Shown here one piece after another: positions 43,250 to 50,318 of a stretch of 64,000 nt of DNA. Position numbers and translations under genes: made by a program. The first letter of the stretch is position 1; every line of letters begins with the position of its first letter. Below the pieces are notes generated by a model. The model worked only from the letters and a program-made list of their open reading frames with translations. It was not told the origin of the DNA and ran no database searches. Origin of the DNA: Streptomyces rubiginosohelvolus (GTDB lineage Bacteria > Actinomycetota > Actinomycetes > Streptomycetales > Streptomycetaceae); assembly GCF_014649875.1 (NCBI RefSeq), contig NZ_BMTW01000002.1, positions 62,001 through 126,000 on the forward strand, read 5' to 3'.

Positions 43250-43301
43250 GCACATGACGAGGCCCACCACCCCACGGGGGGTGGTGGGCCTCGTCATGTG
43301 C
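43250..43301. terminator. Very strong terminator, 24-bp perfect stem
   Basis: 43250-43273 pairs without mismatch with 43278-43301 around the tetraloop ACGG, starting 16 bp past the stop. It separates the DUF5949-like gene from the converging rodlin gene. Confidence 0.85.
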
Positions 43302-43324
43302 CCGATGCCGTGTCGAGACGCGAA

Positions 43325-43359
43325 CGGGCGGCCCGAGGAGTGACCCCTCGGACCGCCCG
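43325..43359 (-). terminator. Terminator after rodlin 1
   Basis: A 14-bp stem with one C-A mismatch (43325-43338 with 43346-43359) lies 27 bp beyond the rodlin stop. Confidence 0.65.
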
Positions 43360-43385
43360 CGCCGACTGCGTCAGGCTGTGGTGCG

Positions 43386-43793
43386 TCAGTTGTTGCCGAC
43401 GCCGTTGCCCGAGAGGACCGGGATGTCGTCCAGGATGTGCGACAGCGGCTCGTCGCCCTTGGCCTGGGTGGAGTTGTCGGCGCACTGCTGGTTCTGCGGG
43501 TTGGACAGGACGTTGACGTCCTGGACCGCGATCGGCACGATGCCGACGAGCGAACCGACGTTCGCCTTGAGGGGCAGGCCGACGCAGAGCTTGTTCAGGG
43601 TGCCCTGAACGAGCTGGTTCTGCGGGCTCCAGTCACCCTCCGTCTCCGCGTTGCCGATCTCCGACTCGGCACCGTTCCCGTTGAGCGTGGTGGTGCCGCC
43701 GTCGTTGCCGATCGCCATGGCCGTGGGAGCCGCGACTGCGGACAGACCGAGCAGGGACACGGCCACTGCAGCGCCGGCCATCATCTTCTTCAT
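43386..43793 (-). CDS. rdl: Rodlin (aerial hypha/spore surface rodlet protein), copy 1
   Basis: 135 aa from ATG 43793 with AAAGGTG 7 nt upstream. The signal peptide runs to about residue 31 (AVAAPTAMA). The mature part is Gly/Asn/Ser/Thr-rich with the rodlin core: LVQGTLNKLCVGLPLKANVGSLVG, VQDVNVLSNPQNQQCADNSTQAKGDEPLSHILDDIPVLSGNGVGNN. Two Cys are conserved among all three copies. RdlA/RdlB organise chaplin fibrils into the paired rodlets of the hyphal surface. This copy is the most divergent of the three (Leu for Pro after LNK, EIGNAETEG for SYGNSETHG). A sigma-BldN-like promoter lies upstream. Confidence 0.93.
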   Translation of the reverse strand: MKKMMAGAAVAVSLLGLSAVAAPTAMAIGNDGGTTTLNGNGAESEIGNAETEGDWSPQNQLVQGTLNKLCVGLPLKANVGSLVGIVPIAVQDVNVLSNPQNQQCADNSTQAKGDEPLSHILDDIPVLSGNGVGNN

Positions 43794-43834
43794 CAACTTC
43801 ACCTTTCGGAGCGTCCCGTTGTGGAACGTACTGA

Positions 43835-43863
43835 TCAACTGCCGCTGCCCCTGATCGGTTGCG
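43835..43863 (-). promoter_or_regulatory. Sigma-BldN-like promoter of rodlin 1
   Basis: On the minus strand CGCAAC (43863-43858), a 17-bp spacer and AGTTGA (43840-43835) match the consensus I recall for BldN promoters (CGTAAC/CGTTGA) at five of six bases in each box. The predicted leader is about 35 nt. Confidence 0.5.
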
Positions 43864-43911
43864 CAGTACCACTCATATGGGTTCGTTCCGGCGCAAGGTC
43901 GACGCTTCTGG

Positions 43912-44133
43912 TCAGTTTCCGGGCGTCTCGGGCCCGGGGACCTGGTCCGCGGTGCGCGCCGGCGGCACGAATCCACCGCGGCGGGGGGCGGGGCCGGGCT
44001 GCGGTTCCGCCAGGGGGTGGTCGCCTCCGGCCGCCTGCCATTCGGCGACGAGCCGGTCGTAGATCGGTGTGCCGCCGCCCGGCGCGGGCCACCGTTCGGC
44101 GCTCTGCGAGATCTGACTGTCGTACGGATCCAT
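43912..44133 (-). CDS. Small hydrophilic protein between rodlins
   Basis: 73 aa from ATG 44133: SAERWPAPGGGTPIYDRLVAEWQAAGG, then a Pro/Gly/Arg-rich tail. The IYDRLVAEW core looks like a conserved short helix seen in small Streptomyces proteins. There is no signal peptide, unlike its neighbours. TAGGGC sits 6 nt before the ATG, so it may be leaderless. Coding potential is judged by amino-acid composition only. Function is unknown. Confidence 0.6.
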   Translation of the reverse strand: MDPYDSQISQSAERWPAPGGGTPIYDRLVAEWQAAGGDHPLAEPQPGPAPRRGGFVPPARTADQVPGPETPGN

Positions 44134-44240
44134 GCCGATGCCCTACCCGGCCCGGCCCGAACCGTCAGCCGGGGCTACGGCATCCGGCCCAACCGGTTGA
44201 CCCGGGGGAAGACACCGGCACCCGACTCGGCACATGGCGA

Positions 44241-44296
44241 GGGGCCGGTCCGTCCGGTCCGGCGAAGAACGGTCGCCGTACGGATGGACCGGCCCC
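44241..44296 (-). terminator. Terminator after rodlin 2
   Basis: A 16-bp stem with one G-U pair (44241-44256 with 44281-44296) lies just beyond the rodlin 2 stop at 44333. Confidence 0.65.
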
Positions 44297-44332
44297 AGGT
44301 GGTCACCGGGAGCGGACCGGGGTCACGCGGTC

Positions 44333-44743
44333 TCAGCTGTTGCCGGCGCCGTTGCCCGAGAGGATCGGGATGTCGTTCAGCAGGTGCGACAGAGCCTCGT
44401 CACCCTTGGCCTGGGTGGAGTTCTCGGTGCACTGCTGGTTCTGCGGGGAGGACAGGACGTTGATGTCCTGGACGGAGATCGGCACGACGCCGAGCAGCGA
44501 GCCGACGTTCGCCTTGGCCGGGAGGGCGATGCAGGGCTTGTTCAGCGAGCCCTGGATGAGCGCGAACTGCGGGCTCCAGTCACCGTGGGTCTCGGAGTTG
44601 CCGTACGCCTGGGAGGCGCCGTTGCCGTTGACCGTGGTGGTGCCGCCGTCGTTGGCGATGGCCATGGCGGACGGGGCGGCCGCGGCGGAGACGCCGACGA
44701 TGGAGACGGCGACGGCCGCCGTGGACATGAACTTCTTGAACAT
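44333..44743 (-). CDS. rdl: Rodlin, copy 2
   Basis: 136 aa. The signal peptide ends near residue 32 (APSAMA). The mature core IANDGGTTTVNGNGASQAYGNSETHGDWSPQFALIQGSLNKPC is almost the same as copy 3, pointing to a recent duplication. Both conserved Cys are present (NKPC, NQQC). It starts 69 bp after the stop of the small secreted protein gene on the same strand, with AGAAGGG as ribosome site, so the two are probably co-transcribed. A 12-bp palindrome, TGATACGTATCA (44765-44776), lies in the short gap. Confidence 0.93.
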   Translation of the reverse strand: MFKKFMSTAAVAVSIVGVSAAAAPSAMAIANDGGTTTVNGNGASQAYGNSETHGDWSPQFALIQGSLNKPCIALPAKANVGSLLGVVPISVQDINVLSSPQNQQCTENSTQAKGDEALSHLLNDIPILSGNGAGNS

Positions 44744-44764
44744 GGAAGAGCCCTTCTGGAAAGT

Positions 44765-44776
44765 GATACGTATCAG
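44765..44776. repeat. 12-bp palindrome TGATACGTATCA upstream of rodlin 2
   Basis: A perfect, AT-rich palindrome 22 bp before the rodlin 2 start. It could be an operator or chance; no family match is known to me. Confidence 0.35.
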
Positions 44777-44812
44777 GCGGAGAAGCCCGGGGGGATGGTC
44801 GTGGTGCGGCGG

Positions 44813-45103
44813 TCAGCCGCCGAGGGGAACACCGCCGAGCAGCGGGGCGGCGCCCTCGACCGCACCGGTTGCCTGGCCCGCCACCTTGCCGACCGTGCCG
44901 TCCTCCGAGAGCGTCTCGGTGGTCTCGGCGGCCGTGTCCACCAGCGGGTCGACGACCTGCGGGGCACTGGCCATCACCTGGTTCAGGCCGCTGTCGAGGC
45001 TGAAGTTGGGGGCCGTGGGCGTGGGAGCCGCGAAGGCGGGAGCGGCCGATCCGAGGGCAGCCACGGAACCGACAACGAGGGCTGCGGTCTTCGCGTACTT
45101 CAC
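44813..45103 (-). CDS. Small secreted protein in rodlin/chaplin cluster
   Basis: 96 aa from a GTG at 45103 with AGAAGGGA upstream. The signal peptide ends near residue 26 (APAFAAP). The mature part is 70 residues, acidic and Ala/Val/Thr/Gly-rich, with no Cys and no chaplin or rodlin signature (LNQVMASAPQVVDPLVDTAAETTETL, ending GGVPLGG). It sits directly before rodlin 2 and may be its operon partner. Being exported within a surface-fibril locus, it may be a cell-wall or rodlet accessory; that is inference. CGTTGA (minus strand, 45206-45201) is a possible BldN -10 box without a good -35. Confidence 0.8.
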   Translation of the reverse strand: MKYAKTAALVVGSVAALGSAAPAFAAPTPTAPNFSLDSGLNQVMASAPQVVDPLVDTAAETTETLSEDGTVGKVAGQATGAVEGAAPLLGGVPLGG

Positions 45104-45281
45104 TTTTCTGGTTCCCTTCTGCGCGGCGTCTGCTTTCGGTCACGTCTCCGTGCCGCACACAAGCTTTCTTTACCTGTGACTTCTGCCGCTTTCTTCCTGA
45201 TCAACGATCAGGCCGCTTCCGGGAAACTGTGGGGCGCGGAATTTCTCCGGCACCGTTCACGAGTCACTCGGGCAGCGAAAA

Positions 45282-45311
45282 GGCCCCGGACGGCATGTGC
45301 CGCCCGGGGCC
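45282..45311 (-). terminator. Terminator after short chaplin
   Basis: A stem of about 13 pairs with one A-C mismatch (45282-45295 with 45298-45311; the innermost pairs probably open as loop) lies 38 bp beyond the chaplin stop. Confidence 0.6.
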
Positions 45312-45349
45312 CACCGAACTGCGGGCCGGAAGCCCGGCAGATCGGAGAG

Positions 45350-45583
45350 TTACTTGTTGATGCAGGTGTTGCCGAACGCCGGGTTCAGCGCGCCGATCAC
45401 GTTGACGGTGTTACCGCAGAGGTTGACCGGAATGTGGACCGGGACCTGCAGGATGTTGCCCGACAGCACACCCGGCGAACCCGCGGCGACGGCCTCGGCG
45501 CCCGAGTCGGCCATGGCCGGCGCGGCGACGCCCATCGCCAGGAACGTACCGGCGGCGACGGCGGCAACCTTGGTGAACTTCAC
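45350..45583 (-). CDS. chp: Short chaplin
   Basis: 77 aa from a GTG at 45583 preceded by AAAGGGAAG. The signal peptide ends near residue 27 (APAMA). A single chaplin domain fills the mature protein: GAEAVAAGSPGVLSGNILQV, PVHIPVNLCGNTVNVIGALNPAFGNTC, with the two Cys that form the domain disulfide. The length fits the ChpE-H class. These secreted amyloid-forming peptides lower surface tension so hyphae can grow into air, and they are the fibrils that rodlins pair. The exact letter cannot be assigned. Confidence 0.95.
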   Translation of the reverse strand: MKFTKVAAVAAGTFLAMGVAAPAMADSGAEAVAAGSPGVLSGNILQVPVHIPVNLCGNTVNVIGALNPAFGNTCINK

Positions 45584-45715
45584 GTTTCTTCCCTTTCCTC
45601 GGCGGAGTCCGGTGCGGTCACGACTGTCGTGCCGCACCCGAGCCTGATACTGCTTCGCTCAGGACTCCTGCGCTGTCCTACGTAACGATGAACGACCGGA
45701 ATCGGAACTGTTCGT

Positions 45716-45741
45716 CGGGCGGATTTCCGGATATCCGCCCG
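45716..45741. repeat. 9-bp inverted repeat between chaplin and rodlin 3
   Basis: CGGGCGGAT (45716-45724) pairs exactly with ATCCGCCCG (45733-45741). It may be a second hairpin behind rodlin 3 or a regulatory site for the chaplin. Confidence 0.4.
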
Positions 45742-45771
45742 AATGCAGCAGTCTCGTTCCGGGAAAGCAAC

Positions 45772-45814
45772 GGGCCCGGGCCGCTCGGTGGAGGAACGCC
45801 GAGGGCCCGGGCCC
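45772..45814 (-). terminator. Terminator after rodlin 3
   Basis: An 11-bp GC stem (45772-45782 with 45804-45814) plus a 5-bp inner stem (45784-45788 with 45799-45803), just beyond the rodlin 3 stop. Confidence 0.7.
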
Positions 45815-45832
45815 GAGTAGGGCGGCTGCGGG

Positions 45833-46234
45833 TCAGTTGTTGCCGACGCCGTTGCCGGAGAGGACCGGGATGTCCTCCAGGATGTGCGACAGCGCCTCGT
45901 CACCCTTGGCCTGGGTGGAGTTCTCGGTGCACTGCTGGTTCTGCGGGGAGGACAGGACGTTGATGTCCTGGACCGCGACCGGCACGAGACCGATGAGCGA
46001 ACCGACGTTCGCCTTGGCCGGGAGCGCGATGCAGGGCTTGTTCAGCGAGCCCTGGACGAGCGCGAACTGCGGGCTCCAGTCACCGTGGGTCTCGGAGTTG
46101 CCGTACGACTGCGAGGCGCCGTTGCCGTTGACCGAGGTCGTGCCGCCGTCGTTGGCGATGGCCATGGCCTGCGTCGCACCGAGACCGAGGATGGAGGCGG
46201 CGACAGCGCCCGTAGCCAGAACCTTCTTGATCAC
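45833..46234 (-). CDS. rdl: Rodlin, copy 3
   Basis: 133 aa. The signal peptide ends near residue 24 (ATQAMA). The mature region is nearly the same as copy 2 (NGNGASQSYGNSETHGDWSP; FALVQGSLNKPCIALPAKAN) and ends in the rodlin tail IPVLSGNGVGNN. Its signal peptide differs from copy 2, and its tail is closer to copy 1, so the array may have exchanged segments. A sigma-BldN-like promoter lies 46-73 bp upstream. It diverges from the anchored chaplin across 555 bp. Confidence 0.93.
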   Translation of the reverse strand: MIKKVLATGAVAASILGLGATQAMAIANDGGTTSVNGNGASQSYGNSETHGDWSPQFALVQGSLNKPCIALPAKANVGSLIGLVPVAVQDINVLSSPQNQQCTENSTQAKGDEALSHILEDIPVLSGNGVGNN

Positions 46235-46789
46235 GATTAACCCTTCTCGTACTGGTTGCCCCGCGGCGGAGCCCCCTGGTCAACTCACCACGCGACGTTA
46301 GGTTCCGCCCATTCACCCGAATGCCGGACACGAGGAGATCCCCTCCTCTCCTTCGCGCGGCGATTTCGTACGGCAGTCCGCTCGTGAAGGAATTGCACAG
46401 ACCTCTCGGACTCATTTCGCCCGAACGAGTGGGCGAGCGCCGACGCCCGTGCCGCCGCGCCGCAGCTGTGACAGATACCCGAACGCGGTCAACACCGGCG
46501 GAGAACAGTGGAGTTGAGGGCGAATCGTTTTTCTTGTTCTGCGAACCGGGATGGACGGGATACTGCGACACCACCCGTTCGGGTGATTACACAATTTCCA
46601 CGCACCTCCAAGTTTCCCGCGTGACGTCTGTGTCGTTATGGCAGTCGTCCAGCGCGCACGTCTTCACCACTTTCACCATGGCTTCCCGCCGGATCCGGCT
46701 GTGCAGCGGCTCCGCCCGATGGCTGCCCGTTGTCCGCGCGCGAAGCACCCACGCGATGTCCTCGCGAATGTCCTCAGAAAGGGCAAGTA
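46235..46789. promoter_or_regulatory. Large divergent control region, rodlin 3 / anchored chaplin
   Basis: 555 bp with no convincing gene; noticeably less GC-rich in 46500-46690. It carries the rodlin 3 promoter near 46280-46307. The chaplin promoter was not found with confidence. Developmental genes in Streptomyces often have long upstream regions bound by several regulators. Confidence 0.6.
46280..46307 (-). promoter_or_regulatory. Sigma-BldN-like promoter of rodlin 3
   Basis: On the minus strand CGGAAC (46307-46302), a 16-bp spacer and AGTTGA (46285-46280). Each box is one base off the BldN consensus I recall, and the -10 matches that of rodlin 1. Confidence 0.45.
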
Positions 46790-47467
46790 ATGCGACAGGT
46801 CTTGAATAAAAGCATGATCGTCATGGCGGCCGCCTCGGGCCTCCTGGCGGCGGTGGGCGGCACCGCGCACGCCGATGCGTCGGCCGAGGGCGCGGCCGTC
46901 GGTTCGCCGGGGGTCGGTTCGGGCAACGCCGTGCAGGTGCCGGTGCACGTCCCGGTCAATGTGTGCGGCAACACCGTCAATGTGATCGCTCTGCTGAACC
47001 CGGCCTTCGGCAACAAGTGCGTGAACGCCGACGGCCCGAAGCACGAACACCCTCCGGTCAAGCCGCCGGTGGACGAGCCCCCGGTGGATGAGCCGCCCGT
47101 GGACGAGCCGCCGGTCGACGAACCCCCGGTCGACGAACCTCCGGTGGATGAGCCTCCGGTGGACGAGCCCCCGGTCGACGAGCCGCCCGTGGACGAACCG
47201 CCGGTCGACGAGCCCCCGGTCGACGAACCGCCGGTCGACGAGCCGCCCGTGGACCAGCCGCCCGTCGACGAGCCGCCGACCGACACGCCCGGCACCGACA
47301 CGCCCGGTTCGGACACTCCCGGGTCCGGCACGCCGGGGTCCAACACCCCGGGCGCGCACCTGGCCGACACCGGCGCAGCCGACCTGGGTCTGGCCGCGGG
47401 CGCGAGCGCCGCGCTCCTGCTCGGCGGTGCGGTGCTGATGCGTCGCACCCGCAACGCGCGGGACTGA
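46790..47467 (+). CDS. chp: Sortase-anchored chaplin with one chaplin domain and a PPVDE repeat stalk
   Basis: 225 aa from ATG 46790 with GAAAGGG upstream. The signal peptide ends near residue 30 (GGTAHA). One chaplin domain follows (GAAVGSPGVGSGNAVQVPVH, VNVCGNTVNVIALLNPAFGNKC, both Cys). Then come about 14 PPVDE pentapeptides, a TPG-rich spacer and the sortase signal LADTG, a hydrophobic helix and the tail RRTRNARD. Long chaplins ChpA-C usually have two chaplin domains; here the second is replaced by the repeat. Class E sortase would attach it to peptidoglycan, with the stalk lifting the amyloid domain outward. Confidence 0.93.
   Translation: MRQVLNKSMIVMAAASGLLAAVGGTAHADASAEGAAVGSPGVGSGNAVQVPVHVPVNVCGNTVNVIALLNPAFGNKCVNADGPKHEHPPVKPPVDEPPVDEPPVDEPPVDEPPVDEPPVDEPPVDEPPVDEPPVDEPPVDEPPVDEPPVDEPPVDQPPVDEPPTDTPGTDTPGSDTPGSGTPGSNTPGAHLADTGAADLGLAAGASAALLLGGAVLMRRTRNARD
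47063..47272 (+). repeat. Fourteen tandem 15-bp units encoding PPVDE
   Basis: In-frame 15-bp repeats; unit 13 encodes DQ in place of DE. Third positions vary (GTG/GTC, GAC/GAT, GAG/GAA), so units have diverged silently while the peptide was kept. Confidence 0.9.
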
Positions 47468-47489
47468 TAGAGCTCCTGCGGGAGAACGA

Positions 47490-47525
47490 GGTCCGGCCGG
47501 ACAGCGGGGACTGTCCGGTCGGACC
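47490..47525 (+). terminator. Terminator after anchored chaplin
   Basis: A 15-bp stem with one G-U pair (47490-47504 with 47511-47525) and a 6-nt loop, 22 bp after the stop. Confidence 0.7.
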
Positions 47526-47639
47526 TTCCGCGTGTGCGGCGGCCCGTTCGCCGGGAAGGCCGGGCCGGGCGATGGAACGATGACCACGGCATCGCGTACC
47601 GCGCGGAACGCCGGGGCGACGAGCGGGAAGGGCCGGGAC

Positions 47640-48938
47640 GTGGCGGCAGCGTTGCGCATCGGGGTGGTCGGCGGCAGCATCGCGGGGTGCGCGGCGGCCG
47701 TCGCGGGCTCGCGGTCCGGGGCGGACGTCACCGTGTACGAACGGAGCGGCGCCGAACTCCAGGACCGGGGGTTCGGCATCGTCATCCCGCCGCCGCTCCA
47801 CGCGGAGCTGGTCGGGTCCGGCTATCTGGACACGGACATGCCGACGGCTCCCGTCGGGACGCGGGTCTGGCTGACGCGGGAGCCGGGCGGGAGGTCCGCG
47901 CGCGAACTGGCCCGCCAGCCCTCCCCCGTGACCCCGTGCAACTGGGGTCTGCTGTGGCAGTCGTTGCGCGCGAGCGCCGGGTCCGTGCGGTATCTCCAGG
48001 GGCAGCCGGTGGCCTCGGTCCGGGTGGACGCGGCCGGTCGGGCGGTGATCACCTCGGCGCGGGGCGATGAGCCGTACGACGTGGTCGTGGGCGCCGACGG
48101 ACACGCCTCGGCCACCCGGCGGTTGCTCGCACCGGGGCTTCGGACGGAGCCGGCCCCGTATCTGGTCTGGCGTGGCGCGATCCCGCTCGGCGCACTGGCC
48201 GGGCACCCCCGGGAGCTGGACCTCCTGCGCGGCGCGTGGGTGACGCTGGGCTTCCCCGGCGGGCACGGCATCTTCTACCTGATCCCCGGCGGCCCGCAGG
48301 ACGGCGACGGCAGCACCGGGCCGGGCAACCGGCTGCTCGCGTACGCCGTCTACGGCCGGCCGCCCGGGGGTGCCGAGCCCGGACCGTACGTCCAGGAGCT
48401 GGCGAAGGAGCATTTTCCGGCGGCCTGGGCGGACATCGTCGCGCGGGGCGGTCGCCGGGCGACGGCCTGCCACCCGGTCGCCGATGTGCAGGCCCCCCGG
48501 GTCGCCCGCCCGCCCCTGCTGCTGGCCGGGGACGCGGCGGGGGTGACCAGGCCGCACACCGCCACCGGTGCGGTCAAGGCGCTGCAGGACGCCCTGTGCC
48601 TGGAGCGGGTCCTGCGCGAGGGGCCGGATCCCGCCACGGCGCTGGAGCGGTACGCGGACGAACGCACGGCGGCGGGAGCCAAGTTGGTCGAGCTGGGCCG
48701 CCGGATGGGGCGCGCCCTGGTCGAGGAGGTTCCCGACTGGCCGGCGATGGGGCAGGAGGAGGTGGACGTCTGGTTCCGCGGAGTGCTGGCCGGGACGTGG
48801 CACTACCTCTACGAGGACCCCGGGAAGGCCGCCGGACCGGCCGTCGCGATCGCGTCGGCGGGCCCGACCGCTTCCGCCGCCTCGGCCGTGCGGCGTCCCG
48901 AACCGGATGCGGGGTCGGAGGCGACCGTCTCCGGGTGA
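47640..48938 (+). CDS. FAD-dependent monooxygenase (PHBH/PheA-like)
   Basis: 432 aa from the GTG at 47640, which has GGGAAGGG 7 nt upstream and puts the dinucleotide motif IGVVGGSIAGC at residue 6. An ATG at 47580 adds 20 unconserved residues. Other flavin motifs are DVVVGADGHASATRR near 145-160 and PPLLLAGDAAGVTRPHTATGAVKALQDA near 295-320. The tail has a dimerisation-like WFRGVLAGTWHYLYEDP. It inserts one oxygen atom into an aromatic or similar substrate with NAD(P)H. It stands just before a beta-ketoadipate-type module, but converges with it rather than sharing a transcript. Confidence 0.88.
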   Translation: MAAALRIGVVGGSIAGCAAAVAGSRSGADVTVYERSGAELQDRGFGIVIPPPLHAELVGSGYLDTDMPTAPVGTRVWLTREPGGRSARELARQPSPVTPCNWGLLWQSLRASAGSVRYLQGQPVASVRVDAAGRAVITSARGDEPYDVVVGADGHASATRRLLAPGLRTEPAPYLVWRGAIPLGALAGHPRELDLLRGAWVTLGFPGGHGIFYLIPGGPQDGDGSTGPGNRLLAYAVYGRPPGGAEPGPYVQELAKEHFPAAWADIVARGGRRATACHPVADVQAPRVARPPLLLAGDAAGVTRPHTATGAVKALQDALCLERVLREGPDPATALERYADERTAAGAKLVELGRRMGRALVEEVPDWPAMGQEEVDVWFRGVLAGTWHYLYEDPGKAAGPAVAIASAGPTASAASAVRRPEPDAGSEATVSG

Positions 48939-48960
48939 GGCGGCTCCGCGCGAACGGCCC

Positions 48961-50181
48961 TCAGTCCGCGATGCGTTCGAAGACCGCGGCGAGGCCCTGG
49001 CCGCCGCCGATGCACATCGTCTCCAGGCCGTACCGGGCCTCGCGGCGGTGGAGTTCGCGGGTGAGGGTGGCGAGGATGCGGGCCCCGGTGGCGCCGACCG
49101 GGTGGCCCAGCGAGATGCCCGAGCCGTTGACGTTGATCCGCTGCTCGTGGTCCTTCTCGCCGAGGCCCAACTCCCTGGTGCAGGCCAGCACCTGGGCGGC
49201 GAACGCCTCGTTCAGCTCGATCAGGTCGAGGTCGGCGAGTGCGAGGCCCGCCCGGTCCAGGGCGGTGCGGGTGGCGGCGACGGGGGCGATGCCCATCGTC
49301 GCGGCGGGCACCCCGGCGCGGGCGAAGGAGACGAGGCGGACGAGCGGGGTGAGGCCGAGGCGTTCGGCGGTCCCGGCGCTGGTGACCAGGCAGGCTGCGG
49401 CCGCGTCGTTCTGGCCGCTGGCGTTGCCCGCGGTGACGGTGGCGTCCGGGTCGGACTTCGCCATCATGGGGCGGAGTGCGGCGAGTTGCTCGGCGGTCGT
49501 GTCGGGGCGGGGGTGTTCGTCGGCGGTGACGACCGTCTCGCCCTTGCGGGTGCGTACGGTGACGGGGACGGTCTCCGCGTCGTAGCGGCCCTCGGCGGCG
49601 GCGCGGGCGGCCCGCTGCTGGGAGCGCAGCGCCAGGGCGTCCTGGTCGGCGCGGCTGATGCCGTACTCCCGGCGCAGGTTCTCCGCCGTCTCGATCATCC
49701 CGCCAGGGACCGGGTGGTTGACGCCGCCGGCGGTCACGCGGCCCCGGGCGAGGGCGTCGTGGAGCTGGAGGCCGGGGCCCTTGATGCCCCAGCGTCCGTC
49801 GTGGGTGTAGTAGGGGGCGGCGCTCATCACGTCGACGCCGCCCGCGATCACGACGTCGCTGAACCCGGCCCGGATCTGCATCGCCGCGTCCAGCACCGCC
49901 TGGAGCCCGGAGCCGCAGCGGCGGTCGGTCTGGGAGCCGGTGACCGTGGTGGGCAGTCCGGCGTCCAGGGCGGCGACCCGGCCGATGGCGGGGGCCTCGC
50001 TGGTCGGGTAGGCGTGGCCGAGGATCACTTCGTCGACCCGGTCGGGGTCGATGCCGGTGCGGGTGACGATCTCCGCGATGACGCGTGCGGCCAGTGCGGC
50101 CGGGGTCTGCTGGGCGAAGGCCCCGCCGAACCGGCCGATGGGGGTGCGCAGGGGTTCGCAGATGACGACGTCGAGCGGCAC
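48961..50181 (-). CDS. pcaF: Thiolase (3-oxoadipyl-CoA / acetyl-CoA acyltransferase)
   Basis: 406 aa from a GTG at 50181 with GGGAAGG upstream. The catalytic residues are Cys in TDRRCGSGLQAVLDA, His in NVNGSGISLGHPVGATGARI and Cys in ETMCIGGGQGLAAVFE. The opening LRTPIGRFGGAFAQQTPAALAA is typical of degradative thiolases. With the CoA-transferase and hydroxyacyl-CoA dehydrogenase on the other side of the LysR gene it fits cleavage of 3-oxoadipyl-CoA to acetyl-CoA and succinyl-CoA. The symbol is by context; a general acetyl-CoA acetyltransferase is the alternative. Confidence 0.85.
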   Translation of the reverse strand: MPLDVVICEPLRTPIGRFGGAFAQQTPAALAARVIAEIVTRTGIDPDRVDEVILGHAYPTSEAPAIGRVAALDAGLPTTVTGSQTDRRCGSGLQAVLDAAMQIRAGFSDVVIAGGVDVMSAAPYYTHDGRWGIKGPGLQLHDALARGRVTAGGVNHPVPGGMIETAENLRREYGISRADQDALALRSQQRAARAAAEGRYDAETVPVTVRTRKGETVVTADEHPRPDTTAEQLAALRPMMAKSDPDATVTAGNASGQNDAAAACLVTSAGTAERLGLTPLVRLVSFARAGVPAATMGIAPVAATRTALDRAGLALADLDLIELNEAFAAQVLACTRELGLGEKDHEQRINVNGSGISLGHPVGATGARILATLTRELHRREARYGLETMCIGGGQGLAAVFERIAD

Positions 50182-50277
50182 GGAGGGCCTTCCCTGGGGT
50201 CGGGGGCGGGGAACGGGGGCGCGGTGCGGTGGACGCGTTTCGCGGTGCAACGACCTTCGCACCGCGTCACTGAGTCG

Positions 50278-50291
50278 GTCCAATATCGAAT
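50278..50291 (-). promoter_or_regulatory. Motif shared with the CoA-transferase promoter (thiolase side)
   Basis: Read on the minus strand: ATTCGATATTGGAC. It matches 51255-51268 (ATTCGGTATTGGAC) at 13 of 14 bases and has the same direction relative to its gene. It lies 97 bp before the thiolase GTG. It could be a LysR operator or a promoter core. Confidence 0.5.
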
Positions 50292-50318
50292 GTGCACCGG
50301 GTTGAGAGGCTGTGCGTC

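Noticed and set aside
46730..46789. N-terminal extension of the anchored chaplin from an upstream start
   Set aside because: The extension is not signal-peptide-like and the ATG at 46790 has a good ribosome site followed by a normal signal peptide.
47063..47272. Tandem 15-bp repeat considered as a CRISPR array or minisatellite
   Set aside because: In-frame, no unique spacers, encodes a PPVDE stalk of the anchored chaplin.
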